Below are positions 1 through 7,439 of a stretch of DNA of 64,000 bases, piece by piece. Under the pieces are notes generated by a model. That model made no database searches, was not told the origin of the DNA, and saw only the letters and a program-made list of their open reading frames with translations. Every line of letters begins with the position of its first letter. The stretch's first letter is position 1. The position numbers were made by a program, and so were the translations under genes. Source of the stretch: Pseudoalteromonas sp. DL-6 (GTDB lineage: Bacteria; Pseudomonadota; Gammaproteobacteria; Enterobacterales; Alteromonadaceae); the NCBI RefSeq assembly GCF_004328665.1, contig NZ_CP019771.1:186001-250000 (forward strand), in the 5' to 3' direction.

Positions 1-191
1 TTTATTATATAGTGGGGCTAAGAATTCATTGCATAGTAATGCTTTAAGATTCATTCATTAAATTAACTATTCAAATTTATCAAATAAATAACATATCAAG
101 TGCAGTCTATGTGTCTTCTATTTAGTCATACAAATAATAAATGTAAAAACAGCTTTTTTTCAAATCAGAATTTTAAAAACGAGGCATTCTC

Positions 192-971
192 ATGTTATCA
201 AAACGTATAATTCCTTGTTTAGACGTAAAAGACGGCCAAGTCGTTAAAGGCGTTAAATTTAAGGGTCACGAAGTAGTTGGCGATGTACTTACCCTTGCAA
301 AAGCTTACAGTGAAGCGGGCGCCGATGAGCTGGTATTTTACGAGATCAGTGCAAGCGTTGAAAAACGCTTACTCGATGTAAATTGGGTTGAGAACATTGC
401 CCGCCATATCGATATTCCATTTTGTGTAGCCGGTGGTATTAAATCGGTAGCCGATGCTGCTCGCGTACTTGAACGTGGCGCAGATAAAATCAGTATTAAT
501 AGTCCAGCAATTGCGCGTCCAGAGCTAATTAAAGAGTTACATGATGAGTTTGGCAAGCAGTGTGTGGTTGTAGGCATTGACAGCTTTTTTGATGAAACAA
601 CCGGTGAATATCTAGTTTATCAGCTTACTGGCGATCCTAATGCGTCAAGCCGCACCCGTTATAAAACCGAAGAATGGGTTAAACGCGTACAAGACTTAGG
701 TGCGGGCGAAATCGTTTTAAATTGTATGAACCAAGATGGTGTGCGCAACGGTTACGACAACGAGCAACTAAGCAAAATACGCCAGCTGTGTGATATTCCT
801 TTAATCGCCTCTGGTGGTGCAGGCAGCATGCAAGATTTTGTTGATGTATTTCAACAAAGCCAAGTAGATGGTGCACTCGCAGCCAGTGTTTTTCACAAAA
901 ACGTGATCAACATCGGTGAACTAAAACAATTTTTAATCGATAACCAAGTGGCAGCAAGACTATGCAAGTAA
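192..971 (+). CDS. hisF: Imidazole glycerol phosphate synthase, cyclase subunit HisF
   Basis: HisF uses ammonia delivered by HisH to cyclise PRFAR into imidazole glycerol phosphate and AICAR in cytoplasmic histidine synthesis. The 259-aa protein aligns end to end, from memory, with the E. coli enzyme. It starts [12 protein letters not shown] with catalytic Asp11, has the second catalytic Asp in VVGIDS near residue 130, and carries the phosphate-binding GGI and ASGGAG motifs. A GAGG ribosome site lies about 8 nt before the ATG. Residue 51 is Glu (FYEISAS) where E. coli and Thermotoga have Asp (DITAS). The stop overlaps the hisIE start by 10 nt, so the two are co-translated. The preceding 191 nt shows no hisA end close to the start, unlike the usual hisA-hisF junction. 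Identification is secure. Confidence 0.97.
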   Translation: MLSKRIIPCLDVKDGQVVKGVKFKGHEVVGDVLTLAKAYSEAGADELVFYEISASVEKRLLDVNWVENIARHIDIPFCVAGGIKSVADAARVLERGADKISINSPAIARPELIKELHDEFGKQCVVVGIDSFFDETTGEYLVYQLTGDPNASSRTRYKTEEWVKRVQDLGAGEIVLNCMNQDGVRNGYDNEQLSKIRQLCDIPLIASGGAGSMQDFVDVFQQSQVDGALAASVFHKNVINIGELKQFLIDNQVAARLCK

Positions 972-1576
972 CCTTAGAAAACCAAACTCAAGTTGATTTC
1001 GCTAAAAGCGAGATGATCCCTGCCATTGTTCAAGATGCCCGCTCTGGCGTAATTTTAATGCAAGGCTTTATGAACAGCGAAGCGCTTAAAGCAACACTTG
1101 AAAGTAATAAAGTGACTTTTTATTCGCGCTCTAAATCGCGTTTATGGACCAAAGGCGAGTCATCAGAAAACTTTTTAAACGTGGTATCGGTGCATACCGA
1201 TTGCGATTACGACTCTATACTTGTACTTGCAAACCCAGAAGGCCCAACCTGTCATTTAGGCACACAAAGCTGTTTTGGTGATGCTGCAAAACCAAGCTTA
1301 AGCTTTTTAGCGCAACTTGAAGATGTCATTGTTGCTCGTAAAAATGATGATCCAGCTAAAAGCTACACCGCGTCACTGTTTGCAGAAGACTTAAGCCGTA
1401 GCTGTCAAAAAGTAGGTGAAGAAGGTGTAGAAGTGGCACTTGCGGCAATGAAACACGACAACAATGAACTTACTAACGAGTCAGCTGATTTGTTGTATCA
1501 CCTTGTTGTACTATTACAACGACAAGGGTTAGAACTCACTGATGTAGTTGCTTGCCTACAAGGTCGTCATAAGTAA
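962..1576 (+). CDS. hisI: Bifunctional phosphoribosyl-AMP cyclohydrolase / phosphoribosyl-ATP pyrophosphatase HisIE
   Basis: This enzyme catalyses the second and third steps of histidine synthesis. The N-terminal cyclohydrolase (about residues 1-110) has the HTDCDYD metal site around residues 78-84 and two further cysteines near 97 and 104. The C-terminal pyrophosphatase (about 115-204) has KVGEEGVEV near 150-158 and ESADLLYH near 173-180. The 204-aa length matches the fused enterobacterial form. It is translationally coupled to hisF and is the last gene of the unit, since a hairpin follows the stop. Confidence 0.97.
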   Translation: MQVTLENQTQVDFAKSEMIPAIVQDARSGVILMQGFMNSEALKATLESNKVTFYSRSKSRLWTKGESSENFLNVVSVHTDCDYDSILVLANPEGPTCHLGTQSCFGDAAKPSLSFLAQLEDVIVARKNDDPAKSYTASLFAEDLSRSCQKVGEEGVEVALAAMKHDNNELTNESADLLYHLVVLLQRQGLELTDVVACLQGRHK

Positions 1577-1580
1577 ATAC

Positions 1581-1640
1581 AACGATTACTGTGTGCGCCA
1601 TTATGTGGCGCACATCGTTATAAAAAGCCATAATTTTTCT
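1581..1640 (+). terminator. Probable terminator after hisIE
   Basis: Five bases after the hisIE stop there is a perfect 9-bp stem, TGTGCGCCA (1592-1600) with TGGCGCACA (1606-1614), over a 5-nt loop. An outer AACGAT/ATCGTT pairing extends it past a small bulge. The following tract is only moderately T-rich, so it could also be an mRNA 3'-end stabilising hairpin. Confidence 0.6.
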
Positions 1641-1734
1641 TTTTAATTCAGCCTTCTCAATAGCATTTATTCTCTCCCTTAGGTATCCTTTAGCTAATAT
1701 TCAAGGAATAGCTATTACAAAAGGATAGCGCACT

Positions 1735-2250
1735 ATGAAAACTTATATATCGCTTATACTCACTGGTCTTATTTTGTCTGGATGTAGCAGTTTAACCAGC
1801 GAGCAAAAAGCCAAATTAGACAGCTTAACGCCCTGTGAAAAAATGGATGGCTTAATAACCGAATACGATAATCGCTTTGAAGCGTTAAAAGATACTAAAG
1901 TAAAAACACCTTATTTAGATGTGTGGAGTGCAAAGTACAACGTGTTTGGCGATAACTGCCAAGTGACTAGCTTTAACAAGCAAACTGTGACCTACCGTTG
2001 CCAAGAAAGCTACACAGATCAACAACAAGCCGTTGCTATGCATCAACAAGCGGTTGAACTCACTCGCCAGTGTTTAACTAAAACAAATAACTGGTTAGAA
2101 ACGCAAAAAGAGTCAGAAACGTCGCTGCGAACTACCTTTGTACTTGATGACAAGTCACCGGTTATTTCTGTTTATACCAGCAAAACGTTATCAAAAATTA
2201 AAACTTGGTCGACCTCTTTAGAAGTAGGAAAGCCCGTCGCCACTAAATAA
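1735..2250 (+). CDS. Predicted lipoprotein of unknown function
   Basis: The family of this 171-aa protein is not recognised. A short signal peptide ends in a lipobox (LILSGC, Cys17), so it is predicted to be a lipid-anchored periplasmic protein. The mature part is polar and mostly helical-looking, with cysteines near residues 34, 78, 92 and 117 that could form two disulfides. The start is supported by the AAAGGATAG stretch about 8 nt upstream. The DUF1289 gene follows after 14 nt, so they may share a transcript. Confidence 0.7.
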   Translation: MKTYISLILTGLILSGCSSLTSEQKAKLDSLTPCEKMDGLITEYDNRFEALKDTKVKTPYLDVWSAKYNVFGDNCQVTSFNKQTVTYRCQESYTDQQQAVAMHQQAVELTRQCLTKTNNWLETQKESETSLRTTFVLDDKSPVISVYTSKTLSKIKTWSTSLEVGKPVATK

Positions 2251-2264
2251 TTACGAGAGAATGT

Positions 2265-2453
2265 ATGCGCCAAACACCCAGTAAACAATCCACTCATCTA
2301 AAAACAGACTGTATCGGTGAATGTTATAGAATGAATGGCTACTGCACTGGGTGCGGGCGCACTAGCGACGAAATATTTGACTGGATTATTTTAACCGACG
2401 AACAAAAGCAAGCAATATTGGCCTCCCCTCGCGAAGACGCAAACAAAGACTAG
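2265..2453 (+). CDS. DUF1289-family small cysteine-rich protein
   Basis: This 62-aa protein has the DUF1289 signature: DCIGECYRMNGYCTGCGRT followed by EI..W..L.DEQK. The four cysteines in C-x3-C plus C-x2-C spacing look like a metal site. The function of the family is not established. GAGAGA precedes the ATG by a few bases. It lies 14 nt after the lipoprotein gene and ends 17 nt before the convergent FMN-reductase gene. Confidence 0.8.
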   Translation: MRQTPSKQSTHLKTDCIGECYRMNGYCTGCGRTSDEIFDWIILTDEQKQAILASPREDANKD

Positions 2454-2470
2454 CTTAAATTTATCAACCG

Positions 2471-3130
2471 TTAAGGCGCATTACGTTGTGATGGGTCACG
2501 CTTAAAATCTTTGCTTAATTGCTTAGGATCTAACGCCTCACGTTGTTTGCTTGCGCCCTCAGCCCACCACATTAATTGATTAAAGGTGCGCGAAAAATAG
2601 CTATCCCACGCTGTTTGCTCTGCCGCATTGTTTGCTTCACCACTTTCAATAAATACGTCTTGCGCTTTTGGTACATGGATCGTTGCTGATACCGGTAAAC
2701 AACCCAATTCACTCAAAAAGCTGCGCATGCCAACAGCAGCACGAACGCCGCCCCATTGCCCTGCAGAATAGGTAACAATCGCGCTAGGTTTATAGCCAAA
2801 TAAAGAACTACCAAAGTGGTTTAGCATATTAGCGAGTGCTGGACTCATCGAATGATTATATTCAGGGCTCACCATAACAAAGCCATCGCTGGCTTTAATT
2901 TTTGCCGCTAAATCATCAAGCTGTTTAGGTACCTCAGCCTGCGAATAAGCAAAGTGCGGTTTAAACACTGGGTCAAAATCGTAATCGAGCGGATCAATAA
3001 GCTCTATTTCATGCTCAGAATAGTGCTCAAGCAAACAACGCTCACATGCTTTTGCTACCCTTTCCCCTAAACGCGCAGGCTTAGGTGGGGTACTTTTTCT
3101 AACCGAACCGAGAAAAATTAAAAATTTCAT
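2471..3130 (-). CDS. NADPH-dependent FMN reductase family protein
   Basis: This is a flavodoxin-fold reductase expected to bind FMN and reduce FMN, quinones or similar acceptors with NAD(P)H in the cytoplasm. The phosphate-binding GSVRKS motif is at residues 8-13, SPEYN at 88-92, and YSAGQWGGVRA at 121-131, all typical of the family. The 219-aa length includes a basic C-terminal tail of about 30 residues (from about 190) beyond the usual core. It lies 68 nt downstream of metY on the same strand, but a hairpin between them suggests separate or reduced read-through transcription. The substrate cannot be told from the sequence. Confidence 0.85.
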   Translation of the reverse strand: MKFLIFLGSVRKSTPPKPARLGERVAKACERCLLEHYSEHEIELIDPLDYDFDPVFKPHFAYSQAEVPKQLDDLAAKIKASDGFVMVSPEYNHSMSPALANMLNHFGSSLFGYKPSAIVTYSAGQWGGVRAAVGMRSFLSELGCLPVSATIHVPKAQDVFIESGEANNAAEQTAWDSYFSRTFNQLMWWAEGASKQREALDPKQLSKDFKRDPSQRNAP

Positions 3131-3160
3131 CTAACGGCACTCCTTTTTAATTACAAAAAT

Positions 3161-3188
3161 AAATACCTCAAAAAAGCTTGAGGTATTT
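3161..3188 (-). terminator. Terminator between metY and the FMN reductase gene
   Basis: A perfect 11-bp inverted repeat (3161-3171 and 3178-3188) with a 6-nt loop. Read on the minus strand it follows the metY stop and runs into a T-rich stretch, as a rho-independent terminator does. Confidence 0.75.
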
Positions 3189-3198
3189 ACCGTACGAT

Positions 3199-4470
3199 TT
3201 AGGCTTTATCGAGTGCTTGGCTTACATCGGCAATAATATCATCAATGTTTTCAATACCCACCGATAAACGAATTAAATCGCGGCTCACACCCGCATTAGC
3301 CAGTTCTTCATCATTTAGTTGGCGGTGCGTTGTAGATGCAGGATGACACGCCAGCGATTTAGCATCACCAATATTAACCAAACGTAAAATCATGTTTAGG
3401 GCATCAATAAACCGCGTACCGGCTTCAAGGCCACCGGCAATACCAAAACTTAAAATACCCGACGCCTTACCATTGGTAATTTTTTGGCTCATTTCATTAT
3501 ACGGGCTTGATTTTAATCCCGCGTAATTAACCCAAAGTACCTTAGGATGGCTCTCTAAATATTCAGCAATTTTTTGCGCGTTTTCGCAGTGACGATCCAT
3601 TCTTAGCCCTAACGTTTCAAGGCCAATTAAAATATCTGATGCGTTTTTAGGCGCAAGCGCCGCACCGGTATTTCTAAGAGGGACAACGCGGCAACGCCCA
3701 ATAAATGCCGCCTCAGCAAACGCATCGGTATACACTACATTATGGTACGACGGATCAGGCTCATTCATCATCGCAAAACGAGTCGCATTGGCTTTCCAAT
3801 CAAACTTGCCCGAATCAACAATCATGCCGCCAATCGCAGTACCATGACCGTTAATATATTTGGTGAGTGAGTGCACCACAATATCGGCACCCAACTCAAA
3901 TGGGCGACATAAATACGGCGTAGCCACGGTGTTATCTACAATTAAAGGCACCCCTTTGCTGTGGGCAATTTTCGCAAGGCGAGCAATATCGACAATATTC
4001 CCAGCTGGGTTACCAATCGACTCACAAAAAACCGCTCGAGTGTTTTCATCAATGGCATTTTCAAAACCGTCAAAATCATCGGCTTTAATCATTCGCGCTT
4101 CTATACCTTGGCGCGGCAAGCTATGGGCAAATAAGTTATAAGTACCGCCATACACTTGGCTAGTGCTTACAATATTAGTACCTACTTCACATAAACATTG
4201 AATCGCATAGGTAATCGCCGCCATACCCGAGGCCACAGCCAGCGCACCAATACCGCCTTCCATCGCGGCAATACGCTGCTCAAGCACCGCATTGGTTGGG
4301 TTCATTATGCGGGTATAAATATTACCAGGCACTTTTAAATCAAATAAATCAGCGCCATGCTGGGTATTATCAAAGGTGTACGAAGAGGTGTTATAAATCG
4401 GCACCGCCGCCGACTTTGTGGTGGCTTCAGATTCATAACCATGGTGCAATGCTAAAGACTCAAGTTTCAT
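3199..4470 (-). CDS. metY: O-acetylhomoserine sulfhydrylase (aminocarboxypropyltransferase)
   Basis: This PLP enzyme of the Cys/Met metabolism family should make homocysteine from O-acetylhomoserine and sulfide in methionine synthesis. The 423-aa length matches MetY and is longer than MetB or MetC (about 380-400). The family signature includes the PLP lysine in VHSLTKYINGHG (Lys204), the RxxNPTNAVLE region near 54-64 and the VDNTVATPYLCRP stretch near 178-190. The insertion around residues 215-260 (DWKANATRFAMMNEPDPSYH) is typical of MetY rather than of cystathionine synthases. A GAAGGAAT site sits about 8 nt before the start. An inverted repeat lies just upstream. Assignment of acceptor specificity is by family. 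Confidence 0.93.
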   Translation of the reverse strand: MKLESLALHHGYESEATTKSAAVPIYNTSSYTFDNTQHGADLFDLKVPGNIYTRIMNPTNAVLEQRIAAMEGGIGALAVASGMAAITYAIQCLCEVGTNIVSTSQVYGGTYNLFAHSLPRQGIEARMIKADDFDGFENAIDENTRAVFCESIGNPAGNIVDIARLAKIAHSKGVPLIVDNTVATPYLCRPFELGADIVVHSLTKYINGHGTAIGGMIVDSGKFDWKANATRFAMMNEPDPSYHNVVYTDAFAEAAFIGRCRVVPLRNTGAALAPKNASDILIGLETLGLRMDRHCENAQKIAEYLESHPKVLWVNYAGLKSSPYNEMSQKITNGKASGILSFGIAGGLEAGTRFIDALNMILRLVNIGDAKSLACHPASTTHRQLNDEELANAGVSRDLIRLSVGIENIDDIIADVSQALDKA

Positions 4471-4489
4471 AATTTATTCCTTCAATATA

Positions 4490-4568
4490 GTTACATCTAA
4501 CGTAGCATTTAATGGTTACAAAGTGCACATGAAATATACTAAAGAATGTTGAAGGAAATAGATGTAAC
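4490..4568. promoter_or_regulatory. Inverted repeat upstream of metY
   Basis: GTTACATCTA (4490-4499) and TAGATGTAAC (4559-4568) are perfect 10-bp inverted repeats about 60 nt apart, ending 20-98 nt before the metY start. A second inverted motif, CCTTCAA near 4479 and TTGAAGG near 4549, lies beside each arm. They could be paired sites for a methionine regulator, but the sequence does not match a consensus I can name with confidence. Confidence 0.4.
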
Positions 4569-4795
4569 GCTCTATCTAACTAAGTGTTCAAACTACCGTT
4601 TGCTCATATATTCAATAAAATGAGCTAAGCGCGCATATTTCTCCTTAAGTAATTATTAAACATAATAAAAAACTTAGTGATAGTAATATGTTAGGTAATT
4701 TGTTAAAACTATATAAAATAGAAAAGTGAGCGCGACATTGGCAGAGATATGCGCGATGGGCGCACTATTAAATTGTTATGTTGCAGGGAGCAGTT

Positions 4796-5095
4796 TTGTC
4801 ACTTCAGATGTTAAAAAAGGCGCTATTTAGTTTAGCTATAGTCTTCTTAGTTCTCTTCTTTGCTTTTCATTACTTTGATATGGGCTATGAGGCATTGGTT
4901 TGTATTGATCTTTTTTTAATATTCTGGGGGTTAGATAAAGTGGTTTTGTGGTATTTAGGCGAAAAGTTTGGGATTGCTGCTATGGTCGCTGTTCCTGCCG
5001 ATGCTCACAAAAGTTTGAGGTTAATTGGTTTGTTTTTTGTGGCATTTATAACAATATATGGTGCCCAAGATTTACTTCAGCGAGTTGCAACATAA
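4796..5095 (+). CDS. Cassette 1: small membrane protein of unknown function
   Basis: About 99 aa with three hydrophobic segments (roughly residues 10-30, 35-55 and 75-95), so an inner-membrane protein is predicted. No family is recognised. The open frame extends to an ATG at 4778 that lies inside the recombination core, but GGGAG at 4786-4790 best serves the in-frame TTG at 4796. A later ATG at 4808 is the third option. The stop codon lies within the R'' end of the cassette, a typical cassette arrangement. Without an internal promoter it would depend on read-through. Confidence 0.6.
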   Translation: MSLQMLKKALFSLAIVFLVLFFAFHYFDMGYEALVCIDLFLIFWGLDKVVLWYLGEKFGIAAMVAVPADAHKSLRLIGLFFVAFITIYGAQDLLQRVAT

Positions 5096-5192
5096 CAAGT
5101 CGTTAAAGCAGGACAAATAACAGTTGGCTTTTGCTCCTGCGTTGCTTATTTTAGCCAACATATTATTTGCCTCTTAACGAGGCGTTATGTGC
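5086..5192 (+). other. attC site 1
   Basis: The outer arms are CATAAC (5091) and GTTATG (5184). After a 3-nt unpaired spacer (AAG opposite GGC) come the inner arms TCGTTAA (5100) and TTAACGA (5174). The centre holds further inverted pairs such as GTTGGCT with AGCCAAC. This is the R''-spacer-L'' / L'-spacer-R' layout of an attC site and resembles Vibrio cholerae repeats, which also begin TAACAA and end GGCGTTATG. Confidence 0.88.
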
Positions 5193-5221
5193 TTCGGTAA
5201 ATTTACAAATAAGGACATTTT

Positions 5222-5632
5222 ATGGATCCATTAAGCGTGTTATCCCTAATTGTTGGGATTATAGGGACAGCCACTGCCGTATACCAAACTGCTGTTATCA
5301 ATGAAAATAAAAAAACAAAAGGGGAACTGCAATTCTTACTTGCAGGAATAAATAGTTCAGCAATTCAGAAAATGCAGTCTTGGCAAAACCAAATTGATTT
5401 AACGCCTCCTCCAACAAATGAAAAAGACCTAGAAATATTGAAATTGAAAGTGAGTGCGCGAGATGAGTTTACAGATCTAGCAAATCTAACAACTTCACTT
5501 GAGGGAGCTATTGATTCAGCAGATTCAGCAATTCTGAAAATGATGAAAAAGCATAAAGAAACTGTAGTTCTCAATAACGAAATTCAAGACAATGTGCCAA
5601 AGACAACCTCCAAAGAGGACGTAGATAGTTAA
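5222..5632 (+). CDS. Cassette 2: hypothetical protein with N-terminal hydrophobic segment
   Basis: This 136-aa protein starts MDPLSVLSLIVGIIGTATAV, a hydrophobic stretch likely to anchor it in the membrane. A charged, helical cytoplasmic or periplasmic part follows, with a predicted coiled-coil character around residues 75-110. No family is recognised. The ATG has a good AAGGAC ribosome site 5 nt upstream, and the gene fills its cassette from just after attC1 to the R'' of attC2. Confidence 0.65.
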   Translation: MDPLSVLSLIVGIIGTATAVYQTAVINENKKTKGELQFLLAGINSSAIQKMQSWQNQIDLTPPPTNEKDLEILKLKVSARDEFTDLANLTTSLEGAIDSADSAILKMMKKHKETVVLNNEIQDNVPKTTSKEDVDS

Positions 5633-5633
5633 C

Positions 5634-5754
5634 GCACATAACAAAAAAATCAAGTTCGCCCGCTACGCGGGCTGGGACGCGAACATGTGGGCTAGCTCAC
5701 TTCGTTCGGATTTTAGCCCACACGTCCGCGCCCCTTATTTAAAAGTTAGCTTTC
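5634..5754 (+). other. attC site 2
   Basis: The left end is GCACATAAC (5634-5642) and the right core is GTTAGC (5745-5750). The middle folds through GGACG with CGTCC and TGTGGGCTA (5686) with TAGCCCACA (5714). The left end matches the start of cassette 2 and the right core the start of cassette 3. The L arms are less regular than in attC1. Confidence 0.8.
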
Positions 5755-5766
5755 TAGGAAGTTCAG

Positions 5767-6210
5767 ATGACATTAAATGACTTAACGGTAAATTTCTCGC
5801 ACCTTGAACGAGACTCTCTGTTATCTGAATGGGAGTGGTTATTGGATGGAGAATATTTACCTATATTGCTTTCAGCTTCCGGTGATGCATTTGTTAAAAA
5901 TATAAATAATGGCCAAGTTTGGTGGCTAGACTCAGGAGGCGGTGAGTTCTCACAAGTAGCTGAGACACCTGAAGGCTTTAATGAGTTGTTAGCCGATAAA
6001 GAGTTCGTTATAGAATACTTTGCAGTTCAAATGGTAGGTGATTTAATAAAATCAGGTAAATCATTATCACACAACCAAATTTATAACTTAACAAAACCTT
6101 GGCTGTTGGGTGGTGAGTATAAAATTGAAAATATTGAACCAACTGATATTGAGGTTCATTTTTCCCTAACAGGTCAAGTGGCACAACAAGTTGGTGTAAG
6201 CGAAAGCTAA
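5767..6210 (+). CDS. Cassette 3: DUF1851/T6SS-immunity-like protein (tentative)
   Basis: The 147-aa soluble protein has the pattern EYLPILLSASGDAFV..., then N..GQVWWLD, then VAETPEGFNELL. This is the layout of the DUF1851/Tdi1 C-terminal and SMI1-like group, whose members are often immunity proteins. The match is by eye, so it is tentative. AGGAAG lies 6 nt before the ATG. The stop codon is part of the R'' sequence GCTAAC, showing that the gene and cassette end together. No partner toxin is visible. Confidence 0.6.
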   Translation: MTLNDLTVNFSHLERDSLLSEWEWLLDGEYLPILLSASGDAFVKNINNGQVWWLDSGGGEFSQVAETPEGFNELLADKEFVIEYFAVQMVGDLIKSGKSLSHNQIYNLTKPWLLGGEYKIENIEPTDIEVHFSLTGQVAQQVGVSES

Positions 6211-6227
6211 CAAGGCCGTTAAAAGTA
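6202..6227 (+). other. Half attC site at the end of cassette 3
   Basis: The GCTAAC core, AAG spacer and CCGTTAA-like inner arm form the left half of an attC site and match the start of cassette 3 over 10 bp. No right half (TTAACGG plus GTT core) follows before the next start codon at 6239, so the site appears truncated by a deletion or fusion. Confidence 0.6.
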
Positions 6228-6238
6228 CAAGGAAATTT

Positions 6239-6541
6239 ATGAGTCTGTGCCCTCGGTGTGAACATAAAATAGATGTTTTCAGCCTTTATTTATCTGCATT
6301 CCCGATTTACTTTAAATGTGCCAATTGTCAGTTGAGATTGAAACTTATCAGCTCAAAATTATTTTGGGCTACATTGTTGTTATATTTGGCGGTCGTCATT
6401 ACATTGATGATGTATATTCCAATTTTTAGCAAATATGGTTTAGGCGTAATTTTAGCCATATTAGGCTGGTTTTTTGTTTACTATAAATCGTCACCTTACA
6501 TTCTCAGCAAAGATAACGTGGCACTACATGGCAGTGACTAA
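6239..6541 (+). CDS. Small zinc-ribbon membrane protein, unknown function
   Basis: This 100-aa protein has CPRC at residues 4-7 and CANC near 27-30, a likely zinc ribbon, followed by two transmembrane helices (about 43-60 and 66-82). GGAA lies 5 nt before the ATG. It sits 28 nt after the broken attC of cassette 3 and has no clear attC of its own downstream, so it is either the remains of a fourth cassette or native sequence joined to the array. Confidence 0.6.
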   Translation: MSLCPRCEHKIDVFSLYLSAFPIYFKCANCQLRLKLISSKLFWATLLLYLAVVITLMMYIPIFSKYGLGVILAILGWFFVYYKSSPYILSKDNVALHGSD

Positions 6542-6695
6542 CTAAAAACAGCCTTGTTTTATCTCTTCCTCTAAAAGCGCAGCGTCTCCTCGCCCTCTTT
6601 GTGCATAAATCACTTAAAGACCTTATTACACAAAGAGAAGTGGATGGGAGGCTTCGGGCTAAGAGGCGCGAGTAAAATGCTAATGCCCATAAATA
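6542..6695. other. Non-coding spacer with inverted repeat
   Basis: No gene is seen here. CTCTTTGTG (6595-6603) and CACAAAGAG (6629-6637) form a perfect 9-bp inverted repeat with a 25-nt loop. It precedes the 170-bp tandem repeat and shares the CACA.AGAG flavour of that element. Confidence 0.5.
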
Positions 6696-7252
6696 CGCGA
6701 TATGAAATCGCTGCTACAAAAGACATTTACTGATAAAAACAGTTTTTGCACCACAGAGAATCCCGAGGCGCTTTGCGCTACACAGAGATGGATTGCTATC
6801 TTTTAAGTATTTCTCTGTGAACTCTGTGTCCTCGGTGGTAAATACTTATTTAGACTTAACTCTAGCGCGATATGAAATCGCTGCTACGAAAGACGTTTAC
6901 TGCTACAAACAATTTTTGCACCACAGAGGATCCCGAGGCGCTTTGCGCTACACCGAGGTGGATTCATATCTTTTAAGCATTTCTCTGTGAACTCTGTGTT
7001 CTCGGTGGTAAATACTTATTTAGGCTTAACTCTGACGCGATATAAAATCACTGCTAATAAAGACATTTACTGCTAAAAACAATTTTTGCACCACAGAGAC
7101 TCCCGAGGCGCTTTGCGCTGCACAGAGATGGATTGCTATCTTTTAAGTATTTCTCTGTGAACTCTGTGTTCTCGGTGGTAAATACTTATTTAGGCTTAAC
7201 TCTGACGCGATATAAAATCGCTGCTACTAAAGACATTTACTGCTAAAAACAA
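6696..7252. repeat. Tandem repeat, 170-bp period, about 3.3 copies, with internal palindrome
   Basis: Copies start at 6696, 6866, 7036 and 7206 (partial), each with CGCGATAT.AAATC.CTGCTA. The period is exactly 170 bp and copies are over 90 percent identical by eye. Each unit has a long imperfect inverted repeat: CACCACAGAG and ACACAGAG on one side of an AT-rich loop, and CTCTGTGAACTCTGTG plus CTCGGTGG on the other. A short GCGCTTTGCGC hairpin is inserted in the left arm. Open frames crossing the units look accidental. Confidence 0.9.
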
Positions 7253-7287
7253 ATTAGCTCCCCCCCGCAACACGAACCTCGTAGCCC

Positions 7288-7351
<64 letters not shown>

Positions 7352-7380
7352 TACCTAAGCTAAATTAATCAGAAATGTTT

Positions 7381-7417
7381 AAACCAAAAAAAGGCGCTTC
7401 CGGTTAAGGTGAGCGCC
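7381..7417 (-). terminator. Terminator of the S46 peptidase gene
   Basis: On the minus strand, 23 nt after the peptidase stop, GGCGCT and AGCGCC arms (7412-7417 and 7393-7398) form a hairpin followed by seven Ts (complement of 7386-7392). This is a standard rho-independent terminator. Confidence 0.85.
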
Positions 7418-7439
7418 ATTTTATTAGTTTAATTGCTAC

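Larger units (their letters stand above)
4775..6541 (+). mobile_element. Integrase-less integron cassette array (CALIN-like)
   Basis: Three successive cassettes are bounded by attC recombination sequences, each with one plus-strand gene. In every cassette the first bases are the reverse complement of its own last bases, as expected if it once circularised. Cassette 1 starts GTTATGTTGCA (4775) and ends TGCAACATAAC (5086-5096). Cassette 2 starts GTTATGTGC (5184) and ends GCACATAAC (5634-5642). Cassette 3 starts GTTAGCTTTC (5745) and ends GAAAGCTAAC (6202-6211). A fourth small gene follows a half attC. No tyrosine integrase is present in the window, and the flanking 4569-4774 region has only a degenerate half site. 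Confidence 0.85.

Noticed and set aside
1..191. Histidine leader peptide upstream of hisF
   Set aside because: No run of His codons or terminator-antiterminator pair is visible.
3860..4141. Open frame antisense to metY
   Set aside because: Shadow of a conserved gene on the other strand with no ribosome site or family features.
6793..6990. 65-aa open reading frame in the 170-bp repeats
   Set aside because: It crosses repeat boundaries, has no ribosome site and no protein-like composition, so it is an accident of the repeat.
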